This document shows, piece by piece, positions 1 to 8,773 of a stretch of 64,000 bases of DNA. The notes under the pieces were generated by a model. That model had not been told where the DNA came from. It saw nothing but the letters and a program-made list of their open reading frames with translations, and ran no database searches. Numbering within the stretch: position 1 is the stretch's first letter; each line of letters opens with the position of its first letter. Position numbers and translations under genes: made by a program. The stretch lies in NCBI RefSeq assembly GCF_000266905.1, contig NC_018022.1, positions 496,001 to 560,000 of the forward strand, given 5' to 3'. This DNA comes from Mycolicibacterium chubuense NBB4. Lineage in GTDB: Bacteria; Actinomycetota; Actinomycetes; Mycobacteriales; Mycobacteriaceae.

Positions 1-841
1 GACGTAATTCGCGAAAGGTGGTCCCCTCTTCGCCGAGGCGCCGCTTCAACGTGCTCGGGGACATCGAGAGCTCGCCCGCCGTACGGCTAATGTTCGTGTG
101 TCCCGGATCTTTCTCCAGCAGGTCCCTTACTTTTTCGGAGAACGACGTGTCACGTCGTTGATCGAGAGTTCGCTGCAAATCGGTGACAGCAATCCGATAC
201 GCAACAGGATCGGAGAATCGACAGACCTCCTCGAGCGTAGCCGCGGGAACGTGGACGAACGAGCTAGGGGCGTCGAAGAAGATCCGACCCGCCAACACTT
301 CTTCACGAAGAACCCACGACTCCGGCGCTGAATGACTCAGATGCAGTTCAATATTCGGTACGGCACCCGCGAGCATGTCGAGCAGACGCAGCAGCGCCAG
401 CCCACCGTAGGTGACGGCCAGGCAGTTCAGGCCGGCGTCACCTGTGCGACCGGTGAGCCCGATCGTGAGGCCGCGTTCAGTCGAATGGAACGACGGGCTG
501 AGGGCCGTTGTGATCACCGGCAGATAAGCAAGTAACTCGACAACCTCGGCTACCGAGCCCGCGCTGACCAACGGAACACTGAGTGCCCCAAAGGACGTCA
601 GTTTGGCGTGTTCAGCGAACGCGAAACCCAGACGGGTTCCCTGATCACAATCGAAATCGGGATATACCTCCCTGAACCACCGCAAGGGGACCTGCGCGTC
701 GCGCCCCACCAACATCGACTCGGTGACGTGCTCGCGAACCATGAGGCTGCGGAGCGCATTGCTTGCGTCATGCCCCAGCGCCTCACTGTCCAGCATCTGC
801 AGGAAAGCAAGCGCTGGCATACCCGAGTCGTCGAGTTTCAC
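1..841 (-). CDS. AraC-family transcriptional regulator (3' end beyond window)
   Basis: Reading the minus strand from a GTG at 841 gives an uninterrupted frame that runs off the left edge of the window, so about 280 residues are visible. The N-terminal two thirds look like the arabinose-binding-type ligand domain of AraC regulators. The last visible residues (ISRTAGELSMSPSTLKRRL) are the first helix-turn-helix of the AraC DNA-binding domain; the second is off the window. A Shine-Dalgarno AAGGGGG sits just before the GTG. The gene diverges from the ferredoxin-CYP153-reductase operon, so by position it is the likely alkane- or alcohol-responsive activator of that operon. The family call is firm; the ligand is inference. 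Confidence 0.85.
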   Translation of the reverse strand, partial: MKLDDSGMPALAFLQMLDSEALGHDASNALRSLMVREHVTESMLVGRDAQVPLRWFREVYPDFDCDQGTRLGFAFAEHAKLTSFGALSVPLVSAGSVAEVVELLAYLPVITTALSPSFHSTERGLTIGLTGRTGDAGLNCLAVTYGGLALLRLLDMLAGAVPNIELHLSHSAPESWVLREEVLAGRIFFDAPSSFVHVPAATLEEVCRFSDPVAYRIAVTDLQRTLDQRRDTSFSEKVRDLLEKDPGHTNISRTAGELSMSPSTLKRRLGEEGTTFRELR

Positions 842-956
842 GTGCCCCCTTGCGCGTGAGCTAAAAACACAACTCTTTGACTTCTGTGAGCCTAGCGACG
901 TTGGTCACGCGCGACAACACTAATTACAAGGAGTTCCAAATTGAGGAGAGTTAACC
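842..956. promoter_or_regulatory. Divergent control region between araC-type regulator and CYP153 operon
   Basis: This 115-bp gap separates the two divergent start codons. It holds an 8-bp inverted repeat, GCGCGTGA at 852-859 and TCACGCGC at 905-912, with 45 bp between the arms. Such spacing suits a looping AraC-type activator, but this is inference. A strong ribosome binding site (GAGGAGAG) lies just upstream of the ferredoxin ATG at 957. Confidence 0.5.
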
Positions 957-1277
957 ATGGCAGTCGTCACCTACGTCTCTCATGATGGCGAGAAGTACGA
1001 AGCCCCGTTGACCGAGGGGCAGTCCTTGATGCAGATCGCGGTCAACAACGCGGTGCCCGGCATCGACGGCGATTGTGGAGGGGAAGCCGCATGCGGAACG
1101 TGCCACGTAATCGTCGCTCCCGAGTGGTCGGACACGGTGGGTCTCTGCGGCGCCAACGAAGAGGAGATGCTCGCGATGAACCCCGAGCGTCAGCCGACGT
1201 CGAGGCTGTCGTGCCAGATGGCCGCCTCCAAGGCATGGGATGGCTTGACGGTCGAGCTACCCGAGTTCCAGCTCTGA
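957..1277 (+). CDS. 2Fe-2S ferredoxin, electron donor to the adjacent CYP153
   Basis: This 106-residue protein is the usual length of an adrenodoxin-type (putidaredoxin-like) ferredoxin. The cluster-binding cysteines are visible as GDCGGEAACGTCH around residues 39-51, with the fourth cysteine in RLSCQMA around residue 86. It carries electrons from the ferredoxin reductase gene two positions downstream to the P450 encoded between them. The three genes are co-oriented with short or overlapping junctions, which is the classical three-component class I P450 layout. The ATG at 957 is preceded by GAGGAGAG. Confidence is high. Confidence 0.95.
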   Translation: MAVVTYVSHDGEKYEAPLTEGQSLMQIAVNNAVPGIDGDCGGEAACGTCHVIVAPEWSDTVGLCGANEEEMLAMNPERQPTSRLSCQMAASKAWDGLTVELPEFQL

Positions 1278-1306
1278 AACAACGTCATGAATTTGGAGGA
1301 AGAAAT

Positions 1307-2695
1307 ATGAGTATTCCCGCGGCAGTGACCGCCAAAGCCCAGTCTGCCGTGCCTTTGGAGCTGCAAATCCGCGGCGCACACCTGTACGACAAGACACGCC
1401 GGTGGGTAACCGGCGCCAATGGTAAGAAGATCTTCACCGAGACCCCTATTCCCCCGGTCGAGAACGTCGATATCGCCGACATCGATCTCAGCAACCCGTT
1501 CCTCTACCGCCAAGGCCGCTGGAAGTCCTACTTCGAACGCGTGCGCACCGAGGCGCCGGTGCATTACCAGGCCAACAGTCCGTTCGGCCCGTTCTGGTCG
1601 GTCACCCGCCACGCGGACATCATCGCCGTCGACAAGAACCACGAGGCTTTCTCCGCAGAGCCGTTCATCATCATCGGCAGACCCCCCCGCTTTTTGGACA
1701 TCGCCATGTTCATCGCGATGGACCCGCCACAACACGACCTGCAGCGAGCTTCCGTCCAAGGGGTTGTCGCGCCGAAGAACCTGCGTGAGATGGAGGGGCT
1801 GATCCGCTCGCGTGTCCAGGAAGTGCTGGACAATCTACCGGTGGATCAGCCATTCAATTGGGTGCAGCACGTCTCCATCGAGCTGACAGCGCGCATGCTC
1901 GCGACCCTGCTGGACTTCCCGTACGAGCAGCGGCACAAGCTCGTGGAATGGTCGGACCTCGCCACCTCCATGGAGCAAGCCAATGGAGGTCCTTCCGACA
2001 ACGACAGAGTGTTTCGTGGCATGGTCGACATGGCAAAGGGGCTCAGCGCCCTCTGGCATGACAAGGCGGCCCGTACCGCCAACGGGGAGCAACCGGGCTT
2101 CGATCTGATCACGATGCTGCAGGCCAACGAGGACACGAAGGACCTCATCGACCGCCCGATGGAATTCCTCGGCAATTTGGTACTGCTGATCGTCGGGGGA
2201 AACGACACGACTCGCAACTCGATGAGCGGAGGGGTTCTCGCCTTGAACCAGTTCCCCGACCAGTTCGAGAAGTTGAAGGCGAACCCTGACCTGATTCCCA
2301 ACATGGTATCCGAGATCATTCGCTGGCAGACCCCCCTCGCCTACATGCGCCGAGTCGCGAAAAAAGACATCATGCTGAACGGGCAGTTCATCCGCAAGGG
2401 CGACAAGGTCGTCATGTGGTACGCCTCGGGCAACCGGGACGAGCGCGTTTTCGAACGGCCCGATGACTTGATCATCGATAGGAGCAACGCCCGCAATCAC
2501 ATCGCATTCGGGTTCGGCGTGCACAGGTGCATGGGAAACCGACTTGCTGAGTTGCAGCTGCGAATCCTGTGGGAGGAATTGCTCCCTCGCTTCGAGAACA
2601 TCGAGGTGGTCGGCGAACCCGAGTATGTGCAATCGAACTTCGTCCGGGGCATCAGCAAGCTGATGGTTCGCCTCACTCCCAAGCCGAGTGCATGA
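1307..2695 (+). CDS. cyp153: Cytochrome P450 CYP153, alkane terminal hydroxylase
   Basis: This 462-residue cytosolic P450 is predicted to hydroxylate medium-chain alkanes at the terminal carbon. The haem loop FGFGVHRCMG lies near residues 401-410 with the proximal Cys at about 408. The I-helix oxygen-binding stretch GGNDTT is near residue 297, and the ExxR-type EIIRW follows. The N-terminal region with PPRFLDIAMFIAMDPPQHD is typical of CYP153. The frame stays open upstream into the ferredoxin gene, but the ATG at 1307 has an ideal ribosome binding site (GGAGGAAG) and gives the normal family length. The stop overlaps the ferredoxin reductase start (ATGA), so the two are probably translationally coupled. 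The CYP153 family call rests on whole-sequence resemblance; exact substrate is inference. Confidence 0.93.
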   Translation: MSIPAAVTAKAQSAVPLELQIRGAHLYDKTRRWVTGANGKKIFTETPIPPVENVDIADIDLSNPFLYRQGRWKSYFERVRTEAPVHYQANSPFGPFWSVTRHADIIAVDKNHEAFSAEPFIIIGRPPRFLDIAMFIAMDPPQHDLQRASVQGVVAPKNLREMEGLIRSRVQEVLDNLPVDQPFNWVQHVSIELTARMLATLLDFPYEQRHKLVEWSDLATSMEQANGGPSDNDRVFRGMVDMAKGLSALWHDKAARTANGEQPGFDLITMLQANEDTKDLIDRPMEFLGNLVLLIVGGNDTTRNSMSGGVLALNQFPDQFEKLKANPDLIPNMVSEIIRWQTPLAYMRRVAKKDIMLNGQFIRKGDKVVMWYASGNRDERVFERPDDLIIDRSNARNHIAFGFGVHRCMGNRLAELQLRILWEELLPRFENIEVVGEPEYVQSNFVRGISKLMVRLTPKPSA

Positions 2696-3891
2696 CATCC
2701 GAACGAGCGGTGATCGTCGGTGCCAGCCACGCCGGCGCGCAGCTAGCAGGCAATCTCCGGCGGGAGGGGTGGTCCGGGGAGGTCGTGCTCATCGGCGACG
2801 AGGCGGGACTGCCCTACCACCGTCCCCCGCTGTCGAAGGGATACCTGGCCGGCAAGGGCCGCCTTGACGATCTCCTGATTCGCGGCGCGGATTTCTACAC
2901 CAAGCAGAATATTCAGCTCACGAACGCGACCGTGGAGGCCATCAACCGGACTGCCAAGCACGTCTCTCTGAACACCGGCGACACGCTGGCCTACACCAAG
3001 CTCGCCTTATGCACCGGCGCAAGGGCCAGACGACTCCCCACACCAGGGGTGGATCTTCCCGGAATCCACTACCTGCGGACCGCCGCAGACGTCGAGTTGA
3101 TCCGTGCCGCCACCGCATCAGGTCGGAGGGTCGTGATCGTGGGCGGCGGTTACATCGGCCTGGAAACGGCGGCCTCGCTGCGTTCGCTGGGCATGGCAGT
3201 CACTGTGCTCGAGGCAACTGAGCGTGTACTCCAAAGGGTCACCGCGCCGGAGGTTTCCGCATTCTTCACGCGAATCCACCGCGGCGAGGGAGTGGACATC
3301 CGGACACACGCTCTCGTCGAAGCCTTCTCCGGTGACGGCAGAGTGCAGCAGGTCGTGCTGGCTGGCGGCGAATCGATTCCCGCCGACCTGGTCATCATCG
3401 GCGTCGGTGTGGTGCCAAACACCGAACTCGCCTCGGCCGCAGGATTATCCGTCGACAACGGCATTGTGATCGACGACCAGGCCCGCACCAGCGACCCCGA
3501 CATCGTGGCGGCTGGCGACTGCACCAGCCACACCATGGCCCGATACGGCTCACGCATTCGCTTGGAGTCCGTACCTAGCGCCGGCGAGCAGGCCAAGATC
3601 GCCGCAGCGACCATCTGCGGTAAACACAGCGCAATCGCTGCGCTTCCCTGGTTCTGGTCCGACCAATACGACCTCAAACTCCAGATTGCCGGTCTCAACA
3701 CCGGGTACGACGAAGTAGTCTTCAGCGGCGACCCGTCGCGTGACCGTGACTTCAGCTGCTTCTACTTCCGCGAGAGCGAACTCATCGCCGCCGACTGCAT
3801 CAACCGTCCTCGCGATTTCATGTCCAGTAAGCGGGCCATCAGCCAGCAACTTCGGGTTGACCGCTCAGACCTGCTCACCGGCTCGATCTGA
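2692..3891 (+). CDS. Ferredoxin reductase (NAD(P)H, FAD) of the CYP153 system
   Basis: This 399-residue flavoprotein resembles putidaredoxin/rhodocoxin reductases. It opens with an FAD-binding dinucleotide fold (VIVGASHAGAQLAGNL) and has a second, NAD(H)-binding fold VVIVGGGYIGLETAASL near residues 145-160. The FAD-contacting DIVAAGDCTS is near residue 270. The start codon overlaps the P450 stop by four bases. It would pass electrons from NADH to the ferredoxin at the head of the operon. The length is normal and no damage is visible. Nothing obvious follows it except a 91-bp gap before the convergent TetR gene. Confidence 0.93.
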   Translation: MTSERAVIVGASHAGAQLAGNLRREGWSGEVVLIGDEAGLPYHRPPLSKGYLAGKGRLDDLLIRGADFYTKQNIQLTNATVEAINRTAKHVSLNTGDTLAYTKLALCTGARARRLPTPGVDLPGIHYLRTAADVELIRAATASGRRVVIVGGGYIGLETAASLRSLGMAVTVLEATERVLQRVTAPEVSAFFTRIHRGEGVDIRTHALVEAFSGDGRVQQVVLAGGESIPADLVIIGVGVVPNTELASAAGLSVDNGIVIDDQARTSDPDIVAAGDCTSHTMARYGSRIRLESVPSAGEQAKIAAATICGKHSAIAALPWFWSDQYDLKLQIAGLNTGYDEVVFSGDPSRDRDFSCFYFRESELIAADCINRPRDFMSSKRAISQQLRVDRSDLLTGSI

Positions 3892-3982
3892 CATCCTGCG
3901 ACGGCGGCAAAACCATGCGCTCGGAACTCCGCAGATTGTGGCGTCGGCTCAGATCCAAAAAGTAGCGAAAGCTTGCTGGTCT

Positions 3983-4603
3983 TTACAAACTGTGGACAAC
4001 TCCCAGGTACCTGAGTGCTACGCGGGAGATCCGCTCACCAGTGGTGGCGATGTCCGCGGCTGGGAGTACAACATGACTCACGGTCAGTCGCACCAGAACA
4101 TCTGCGACGTCTCCGACGTCGTCAGGGTCGAGATCGGCGAAGTGGTCGTTAAACCACGTGATCAGAGCCCCGGAGCAGAGCTGAAGCAGGGAAGCCGAGG
4201 TCGGCAGAAGAGGAAGGACCCCAGTAGACGACGAGCCACCGCCATCATTCCCCGAGGGGCTGGACGTCAGAACTGCCTTGAGGAGCGGACTGTCTTCTGC
4301 TTCACAGAGGGTGAACTGCACCGCTGCGGTGATGCCGCCCTGCACATCGCCCACATGTTCGGCAAGGACGGCACGAATGCCTTCCACAAAGCGCTGACCC
4401 TCTGACACCACAAGCGCGTCACCGAGCCCCTGCTTGTCGCCGAACTCTTTGTACAACGTCGGGCGGGACACGCCGACCGATTCGGCAACCTCGCTCATCC
4501 GGACCTGATCCCAGCCCTTCTCGATGGTGAGTTCTCGTGTCGCCCTCAAAACCTGTTCGCGGACATGCCGGCGGAAAGACATCCGCACCGGTTCAGTTGG
4601 CAT
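3983..4603 (-). CDS. TetR-family repressor
   Basis: This 206-residue protein has the standard TetR N-terminal helix-turn-helix (VRMSEVAESVGVSRPTLYKEFGDKQGL, residues about 35-61, split here only by description). The C-terminal two thirds are a divergent ligand-binding domain containing a glycine/serine-rich stretch. The gene is convergent with the P450 operon and lies downstream, in the same orientation, of an alpha/beta hydrolase and a thioesterase. A control role over these local catabolic genes is likely, but the ligand cannot be read from sequence. Confidence 0.85.
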   Translation of the reverse strand: MPTEPVRMSFRRHVREQVLRATRELTIEKGWDQVRMSEVAESVGVSRPTLYKEFGDKQGLGDALVVSEGQRFVEGIRAVLAEHVGDVQGGITAAVQFTLCEAEDSPLLKAVLTSSPSGNDGGGSSSTGVLPLLPTSASLLQLCSGALITWFNDHFADLDPDDVGDVADVLVRLTVSHVVLPAADIATTGERISRVALRYLGVVHSL

Positions 4604-4654
4604 AGGAGCAGGATAGGCGCCAGCCCTACAAGGGCAGTCGACCGACAGCAGGGT

Positions 4655-5566
4655 TCATATGGTCCTGTCGAGGAATTCAACGACCGCCGTCGAGAATGCG
4701 TCGTTGTTGTCGCCGGCAATCATGTGGCCCGCGCCCGACACGTCAACGGTTTGCGCGTGCGGAACGACGGTGAGGAAATGCTTTACTGTCTCTTCGGAGA
4801 CCATGTCAGATAGCAGGCCCCGGACCAGCAGCGTTGACGCGGACATCTGCCGCGCACCATCGAGAAGGGAAGCGCTCATCATGTCGAAGTCTTCAGCGCC
4901 TTCGTCTGGATCACCCTGCAGGAACTGGAAATTCGACGTCACGAAGGCTGGATCCCATCGCCAGACCCAGCGACCGTCTTCGCGACGTTGGAGAACTTTT
5001 CGGAGGCCGTTGAGGTTTTCGGGGCGAGGGCGGTGCGGGTTGTAGGCGGCGATCACGTCAGCGGCCGACTCTAGGCTGTCGAAACCTTCGGGGTGTGCCG
5101 ACATGAACGCTACGACTCGTCGGGCGCCGTCCATCTCCATCCGCGGAGTGACGTCAACCAGAACGACGGCCTGCCATAGCTCCGGCGGGGCGAGTAAGTG
5201 TGTGCCGAGAATGGTCAAACCGCCCAGAGAGGCGCCGATCGCGGCAACTGGGCGGGCGGTGCCGGCGTACGTGCGCACGGCCAACAGGTCGGACCCCAGC
5301 CGGTCCATGTCATAGCGTCCGTCCGGGTCCCAGTCGCTGTCACCGTGCCCCCTCGCGTCGTACGCGACAACCGTGTAACCCCGCTGGTACAGGCGGTGGG
5401 CGGTCAGATCCCAGGCGTGCCGGCTTTGACCACCGCCGTGAAGGAGCAACACGACCGCCCGCGGCGCATCACAGCGGTAGAGGTCGACCGCCAGCGACAG
5501 CCCATCCGCCGTGGGCACGCGTTCGACGGAAGGGGCCGACGAATCACCTGCTCTGTGTGCAGGCAT
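4655..5566 (-). CDS. Alpha/beta hydrolase
   Basis: This 303-residue cytosolic hydrolase has the oxyanion-hole HGGGQSRHAW early on and the nucleophile elbow GASLGG, with Ser as the catalytic nucleophile. The likely acid is in GLLSDMVSEET and the catalytic His in GAGHMIAGD near the C-terminus. An ATG at 5566 overlaps the thioesterase stop as TGATG, which fixes the start and implies translational coupling. A longer in-frame reading (17 extra residues) lies inside the thioesterase gene and is not favoured. An ester, lactone or epoxide-type substrate in alkane or terpene degradation is possible; the substrate is unknown. Confidence 0.85.
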   Translation of the reverse strand: MPAHRAGDSSAPSVERVPTADGLSLAVDLYRCDAPRAVVLLLHGGGQSRHAWDLTAHRLYQRGYTVVAYDARGHGDSDWDPDGRYDMDRLGSDLLAVRTYAGTARPVAAIGASLGGLTILGTHLLAPPELWQAVVLVDVTPRMEMDGARRVVAFMSAHPEGFDSLESAADVIAAYNPHRPRPENLNGLRKVLQRREDGRWVWRWDPAFVTSNFQFLQGDPDEGAEDFDMMSASLLDGARQMSASTLLVRGLLSDMVSEETVKHFLTVVPHAQTVDVSGAGHMIAGDNNDAFSTAVVEFLDRTI

Positions 5567-6009
5567 CAGGAGTCCGTCTTCGGTGCGACGACGGTGACGG
5601 TGCCCTGGGCCGCACACACCGCTCTGCCGTCGTTGCAGATGTCGATCCGCGCCACACCGCTGGTTCTGCCCAGCGAGATAATCTCAGCCATGGCTACACA
5701 GGTGCCGCTGGAGACCGGACGAAGCAGATTCAGTTTGAACTCCGTCGTCGCGACCCAAGATCCCGTTGGAATCACGGGATAAAATACCACTCCGAGGCAG
5801 TGGTCGACCATGGCCGACAAGCAGCCCCCATGCAAGTTGCCGAAAGGCGTCTTCAAGTCGTCGCGGGCGTCCATCTCCGCAACGAGCCGTCCCGCAGTGA
5901 AGTCCGTGTGACGTAAGCCGAGATAACCGGCCAGCCCGCCCGTGGTGTGTGCTGCGCTCTGCAGTTGCTCAGCGACCTCTTCGTTGAACGTGGTGAATTG
6001 CACAGACAC
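5566..6009 (-). CDS. PaaI-type hotdog thioesterase
   Basis: This 147-residue protein has the hotdog-fold signature HGGCLSAMVDHCLG around residues 60-73, as in PaaI/YbgC-like acyl-CoA thioesterases. It probably releases CoA from an acyl-CoA made by the neighbouring degradative genes. Its stop overlaps the downstream hydrolase start by one base (TGATG). It lies just downstream of a truncated TetR gene, suggesting that the three once formed one transcription unit. Confidence 0.85.
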   Translation of the reverse strand: MSVQFTTFNEEVAEQLQSAAHTTGGLAGYLGLRHTDFTAGRLVAEMDARDDLKTPFGNLHGGCLSAMVDHCLGVVFYPVIPTGSWVATTEFKLNLLRPVSSGTCVAMAEIISLGRTSGVARIDICNDGRAVCAAQGTVTVVAPKTDS

Positions 6010-6056
6010 TTCCGGCCTCCTACCGCAGCTCCTGTTGAGACGTTACGCCATACATG

Positions 6057-6497
6057 TCACACCGGGCGACCGTGGTCACCCGCCAGGATCGCGGGAAGGA
6101 GAAACCTCGAAAGAAACGCTCGGAGTCCGTCACGACTGCGCTCCCGCGGCTCTCGAACAGTCAGCAGGCTCAGTATCGTGCGGACAGCCCACTCGGCGGC
6201 GTCGTCGACGGAGACGCCCGGTTCCACGCAACGCCAGTGTCTGGTGAAGACGGGACGCAGAAATTCGGTGACGATTTCGAACAGGCACGTCGAGGTCCCC
6301 GCCGCGAGACCCACGCCGGCGAGTTCCTCGTCGCTGCCGAACAACAATCCGATGATCTCTTCGCGGCGCGCAGCCTCAACTGTGTATTCCACGAAATCGG
6401 CGAGCGCCAAACCCAGGTCGGCGTGCGCCGCAATCCGCGGGCTGATGCGGTCGAGAAGTATCGCTACTTCCCTAGTCGGGAGTGCGACCCGCAACAC
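6057..6497 (-). pseudogene. TetR-family regulator truncated at its N-terminus by IS3 debris
   Basis: The 146-codon frame (best initiator a GTG at 6497) corresponds to the ligand-binding part of a TetR regulator, from the segment right after the helix-turn-helix (VLRVALPTREV) to a normal C-terminus. The DNA-binding helices are missing. Upstream the frame hits a stop within about 20 bases, exactly where IS3-transposase-like sequence begins on the other strand. This suggests that insertion or deletion removed the 5' end. The product cannot bind DNA as a TetR protein. Confidence 0.75.
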
Positions 6498-7443
6498 CGT
6501 TGATCTGCGCGTTCATCGACGAACACTGTGAGGAGCCGGGCACTGGCCGTGCACGGTGTGCAGATCGCCCCGCGCACCTACTGGGCGCACGGGTCGTCGG
6601 CGCCGTCAAAACGGGCCCTGTGGGACACCACGATCACCGAGATCCTCGCCGGCATCTATGAGCCCGACGAGCACGGCAAACGCCCACCGGAGTGCCTGTA
6701 CGGCAGCCTGAGGATGCGGGCGCACCTGCAGCGCCAGGGCATCCCGGTGGCGCGCTGCACGGTCGAACGGATCATGCGCACCCACGGCTGGCGGGGGGCC
6801 ACGCGCGCCCGGACGATACGCACCACCGAGCGCGATCCGGCCGCCGCGAGGGCGCCGGACCTGGTGCGGCGGCGCTTCTATGCATCGCGGCCCAACGCGC
6901 TGGAGGTGGCCGACTTCACCTACGTGCCGCTCGATGGCGGCGGGTTCGGCTACACCGCATTCGTAATCGACGCCTTCGCCGGGCTGATCGCGGGCTGGGA
7001 GTGTTCGCTGACGAAGAACGCCGCCTTCGTCGAGCGGGCGATCCGCCAAGCCACGGCCTACCGCGCGCGGCAGGGACATCCGCTCACCGGTGACACGATT
7101 CATCACAGCGATGCCGGATCACAATACACTGCAACACATTTCACTGAGACACTGATGCTGGGCCGGGCTCGTCGCGTCGGTCGGGACCGTCGGGGACGCC
7201 CTCGATAACGCGTTGGCCGAAACGACGATCGGGCTCTACAAGACCGAGTGCGTGCGCGAGGGCTCCCCGTTCCGTACCGGACCGATCTGCACCCTCGCCG
7301 ACCTGGAGAACGTCACCTCGGCGTGGGTGCACTGGTATAACACCGCCAGGCTCATGCACCGCCTTGGCCGCCGCCCGCCAGCCGAAGCCGAGGCCGAGTA
7401 CTACGCCCGGCTGCAAGCCGGTGACCCCATCAGCAGTCCGTAG
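6498..7443 (+). pseudogene. IS3-family transposase (OrfB) remnant, frameshifted
   Basis: Translation in pieces gives an IS3/IS150-type DDE transposase. The segments are FIDEH (6510s), HGVQIAPRTYWAH, CTVERIMRTHGWRG, EVADFTYVPLDGGGFGYTAF (first Asp region), HHSDAGSQYTATHFTE (second Asp), and after a frameshift VGTVGDALDNALAE plus IGLYKTECV (catalytic Glu region). There is a small deletion near 6520-6535. A one-base insertion near 7155-7160 (ATGCTGGGCCGG where ATGCTGGCCGG is expected) breaks the frame. OrfA is absent. The element is dead and marks the left edge of the inserted island. Confidence 0.8.
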
Positions 7444-7477
7444 GCTCGGGTCGCGACGGGGGTGTCACCGAACACCG

Positions 7478-8491
7478 ATGGCAGACTCGGGACTTATGGC
7501 GGAGTTGTTGATCGCGGTCAACCCGGACGACGACTCCCGGCTGCGGCTGCTGCTGAGGGTCCCGCTCGCTGGCGGTGATCTGCTGTTCCGCACGTCGGGG
7601 ACCTGGCCGCGGGAAAAGGCCTTGTTCGCCTACCCGGTACCGCTGGACGAGTGGCCCGACAATCCGGTGATCGTCGAACAAGTGCCGCTTCGGTCGTGTC
7701 GTCGGCGCGGCGCGGCGATCGACGTGATCGCCGACCGGTCCCGGCACAACCGCTCCCAGCTCGTGTTCACCCAGGCTCGTGGCCGTGACGTGGTGTTTTG
7801 GCAGTCGCCGCGCACCCGCAAGCAGGCGCGCCCGAACGTGCGCACCCCGACCGCCCGCGCCCACGGCATCGAGGAGTTGCAGATCGTCGTCGACAGCCAC
7901 GAGCAGTACGCCTACCGGTTTACAACCCAGCAGGTCACCACGGTGAAGCGGGCGCTGTCGTGCGGGGACTACGGGATCGTCGTCGATGGTCAGCTTGTCG
8001 CCAGCGTGGAGCGCAAGTCGCTGGTCGATCTGGTCGCCAGCCTCACCGGCGGGAAGCTGCGTTACCAGGTCGGCGAGCTGGCCGCGCTCCCGCGTGCGGC
8101 GGTGGTGATCGAGGATCGCTACTCGCAGCTGTTCAAGCTTGACCGCGTCCGTCCCGCGATGGTCGCCGACGGGCTCGCCGAGCTCCAGATCCGCTGGCCA
8201 AACGTGCCCGTCGTGTTCTGCGAGACCCGCCAGCTCGCCGAGGAATACACCTACCGATTCCTCGCCGCCGCCAACGCCTGGGCGATCACCGAACACACTG
8301 CCATGCAACGTATCTCACCGATCAGAGTCGACATCGCCCACCTCGACCAGGCACCCGCGGCGCCGACACCATCCACCGCGGAAGTCCGCGCCTGGGCTCG
8401 CAGCACCGGCTTACCGGTACCCGACCGCGGCCGGCTCCGCCCCGAGATCTGGGCTGCTTGGTACGACACCAACTCGTCGAACCGAACCTAG
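7478..8491 (+). CDS. ERCC4-domain nuclease fused to an Lsr2-type DNA-binding tail
   Basis: This 337-residue protein has an ERCC4 (XPF/Mus81-type) nuclease core in its middle. The block VERKSLVDLVASLTGGKL carries the family ERK motif, preceded by an acidic strand (ELQIVVDSHEQYAY) and followed by VVIEDRYS. The C-terminal 40 residues (VRAWARSTGLPVPDRGRLRP) match the C-terminal DNA-binding domain of the mycobacterial nucleoid protein Lsr2, including the RGR-like hook. It probably cleaves branched or foreign AT-rich DNA bound through the Lsr2 module; that role is inference. ATG at 7478 or 7496 are both possible starts. It sits between IS3 and IS481/IS110 debris. Confidence 0.8.
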   Translation: MADSGLMAELLIAVNPDDDSRLRLLLRVPLAGGDLLFRTSGTWPREKALFAYPVPLDEWPDNPVIVEQVPLRSCRRRGAAIDVIADRSRHNRSQLVFTQARGRDVVFWQSPRTRKQARPNVRTPTARAHGIEELQIVVDSHEQYAYRFTTQQVTTVKRALSCGDYGIVVDGQLVASVERKSLVDLVASLTGGKLRYQVGELAALPRAAVVIEDRYSQLFKLDRVRPAMVADGLAELQIRWPNVPVVFCETRQLAEEYTYRFLAAANAWAITEHTAMQRISPIRVDIAHLDQAPAAPTPSTAEVRAWARSTGLPVPDRGRLRPEIWAAWYDTNSSNRT

Positions 8492-8635
8492 CGTCTACGG
8501 CCGCGTACTACGCTCACCACCAGATCGGGAAGCACACCGGTCACACGAAACGAGGTGTGCATCAAAACCGGGACGGTTCAGATCTACTCCAACCTCCCGC
8601 GCCCACAGAACAACTCAATAGGCGACGCGACCCCG

Positions 8636-8663
8636 TCAAAGGCAGCTTGACAAACATAGGAGC
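8636..8663 (+). repeat. Tail of a second IS110-type element
   Basis: The stretch GGCAGCTTGACAAACATAG (8641-8659) closely repeats GGCAGCTTGACAGACATAG (10155-10173), which is the stop codon and right end of the intact IS110 element. It appears to be the right-hand end of another, deleted IS110 copy and abuts IS481 transposase sequence at 8664. Confidence 0.6.
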
Positions 8664-8773
8664 ATCGAGCGATTTCACCGCACCCTGGCCGACGAATGGG
8701 CCTACGCCCGCCTCTACACCAGCGACGCTGAACGCTGCGCTGAATTCCCGCTGGTTACACACCTACAATCACT

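Noticed and set aside
1073..1306. N-terminal extension of the P450 frame through the ferredoxin gene
   Set aside because: The extension lies in another frame of the well-supported ferredoxin gene and has no P450-like sequence; the ATG at 1307 has a strong ribosome binding site.
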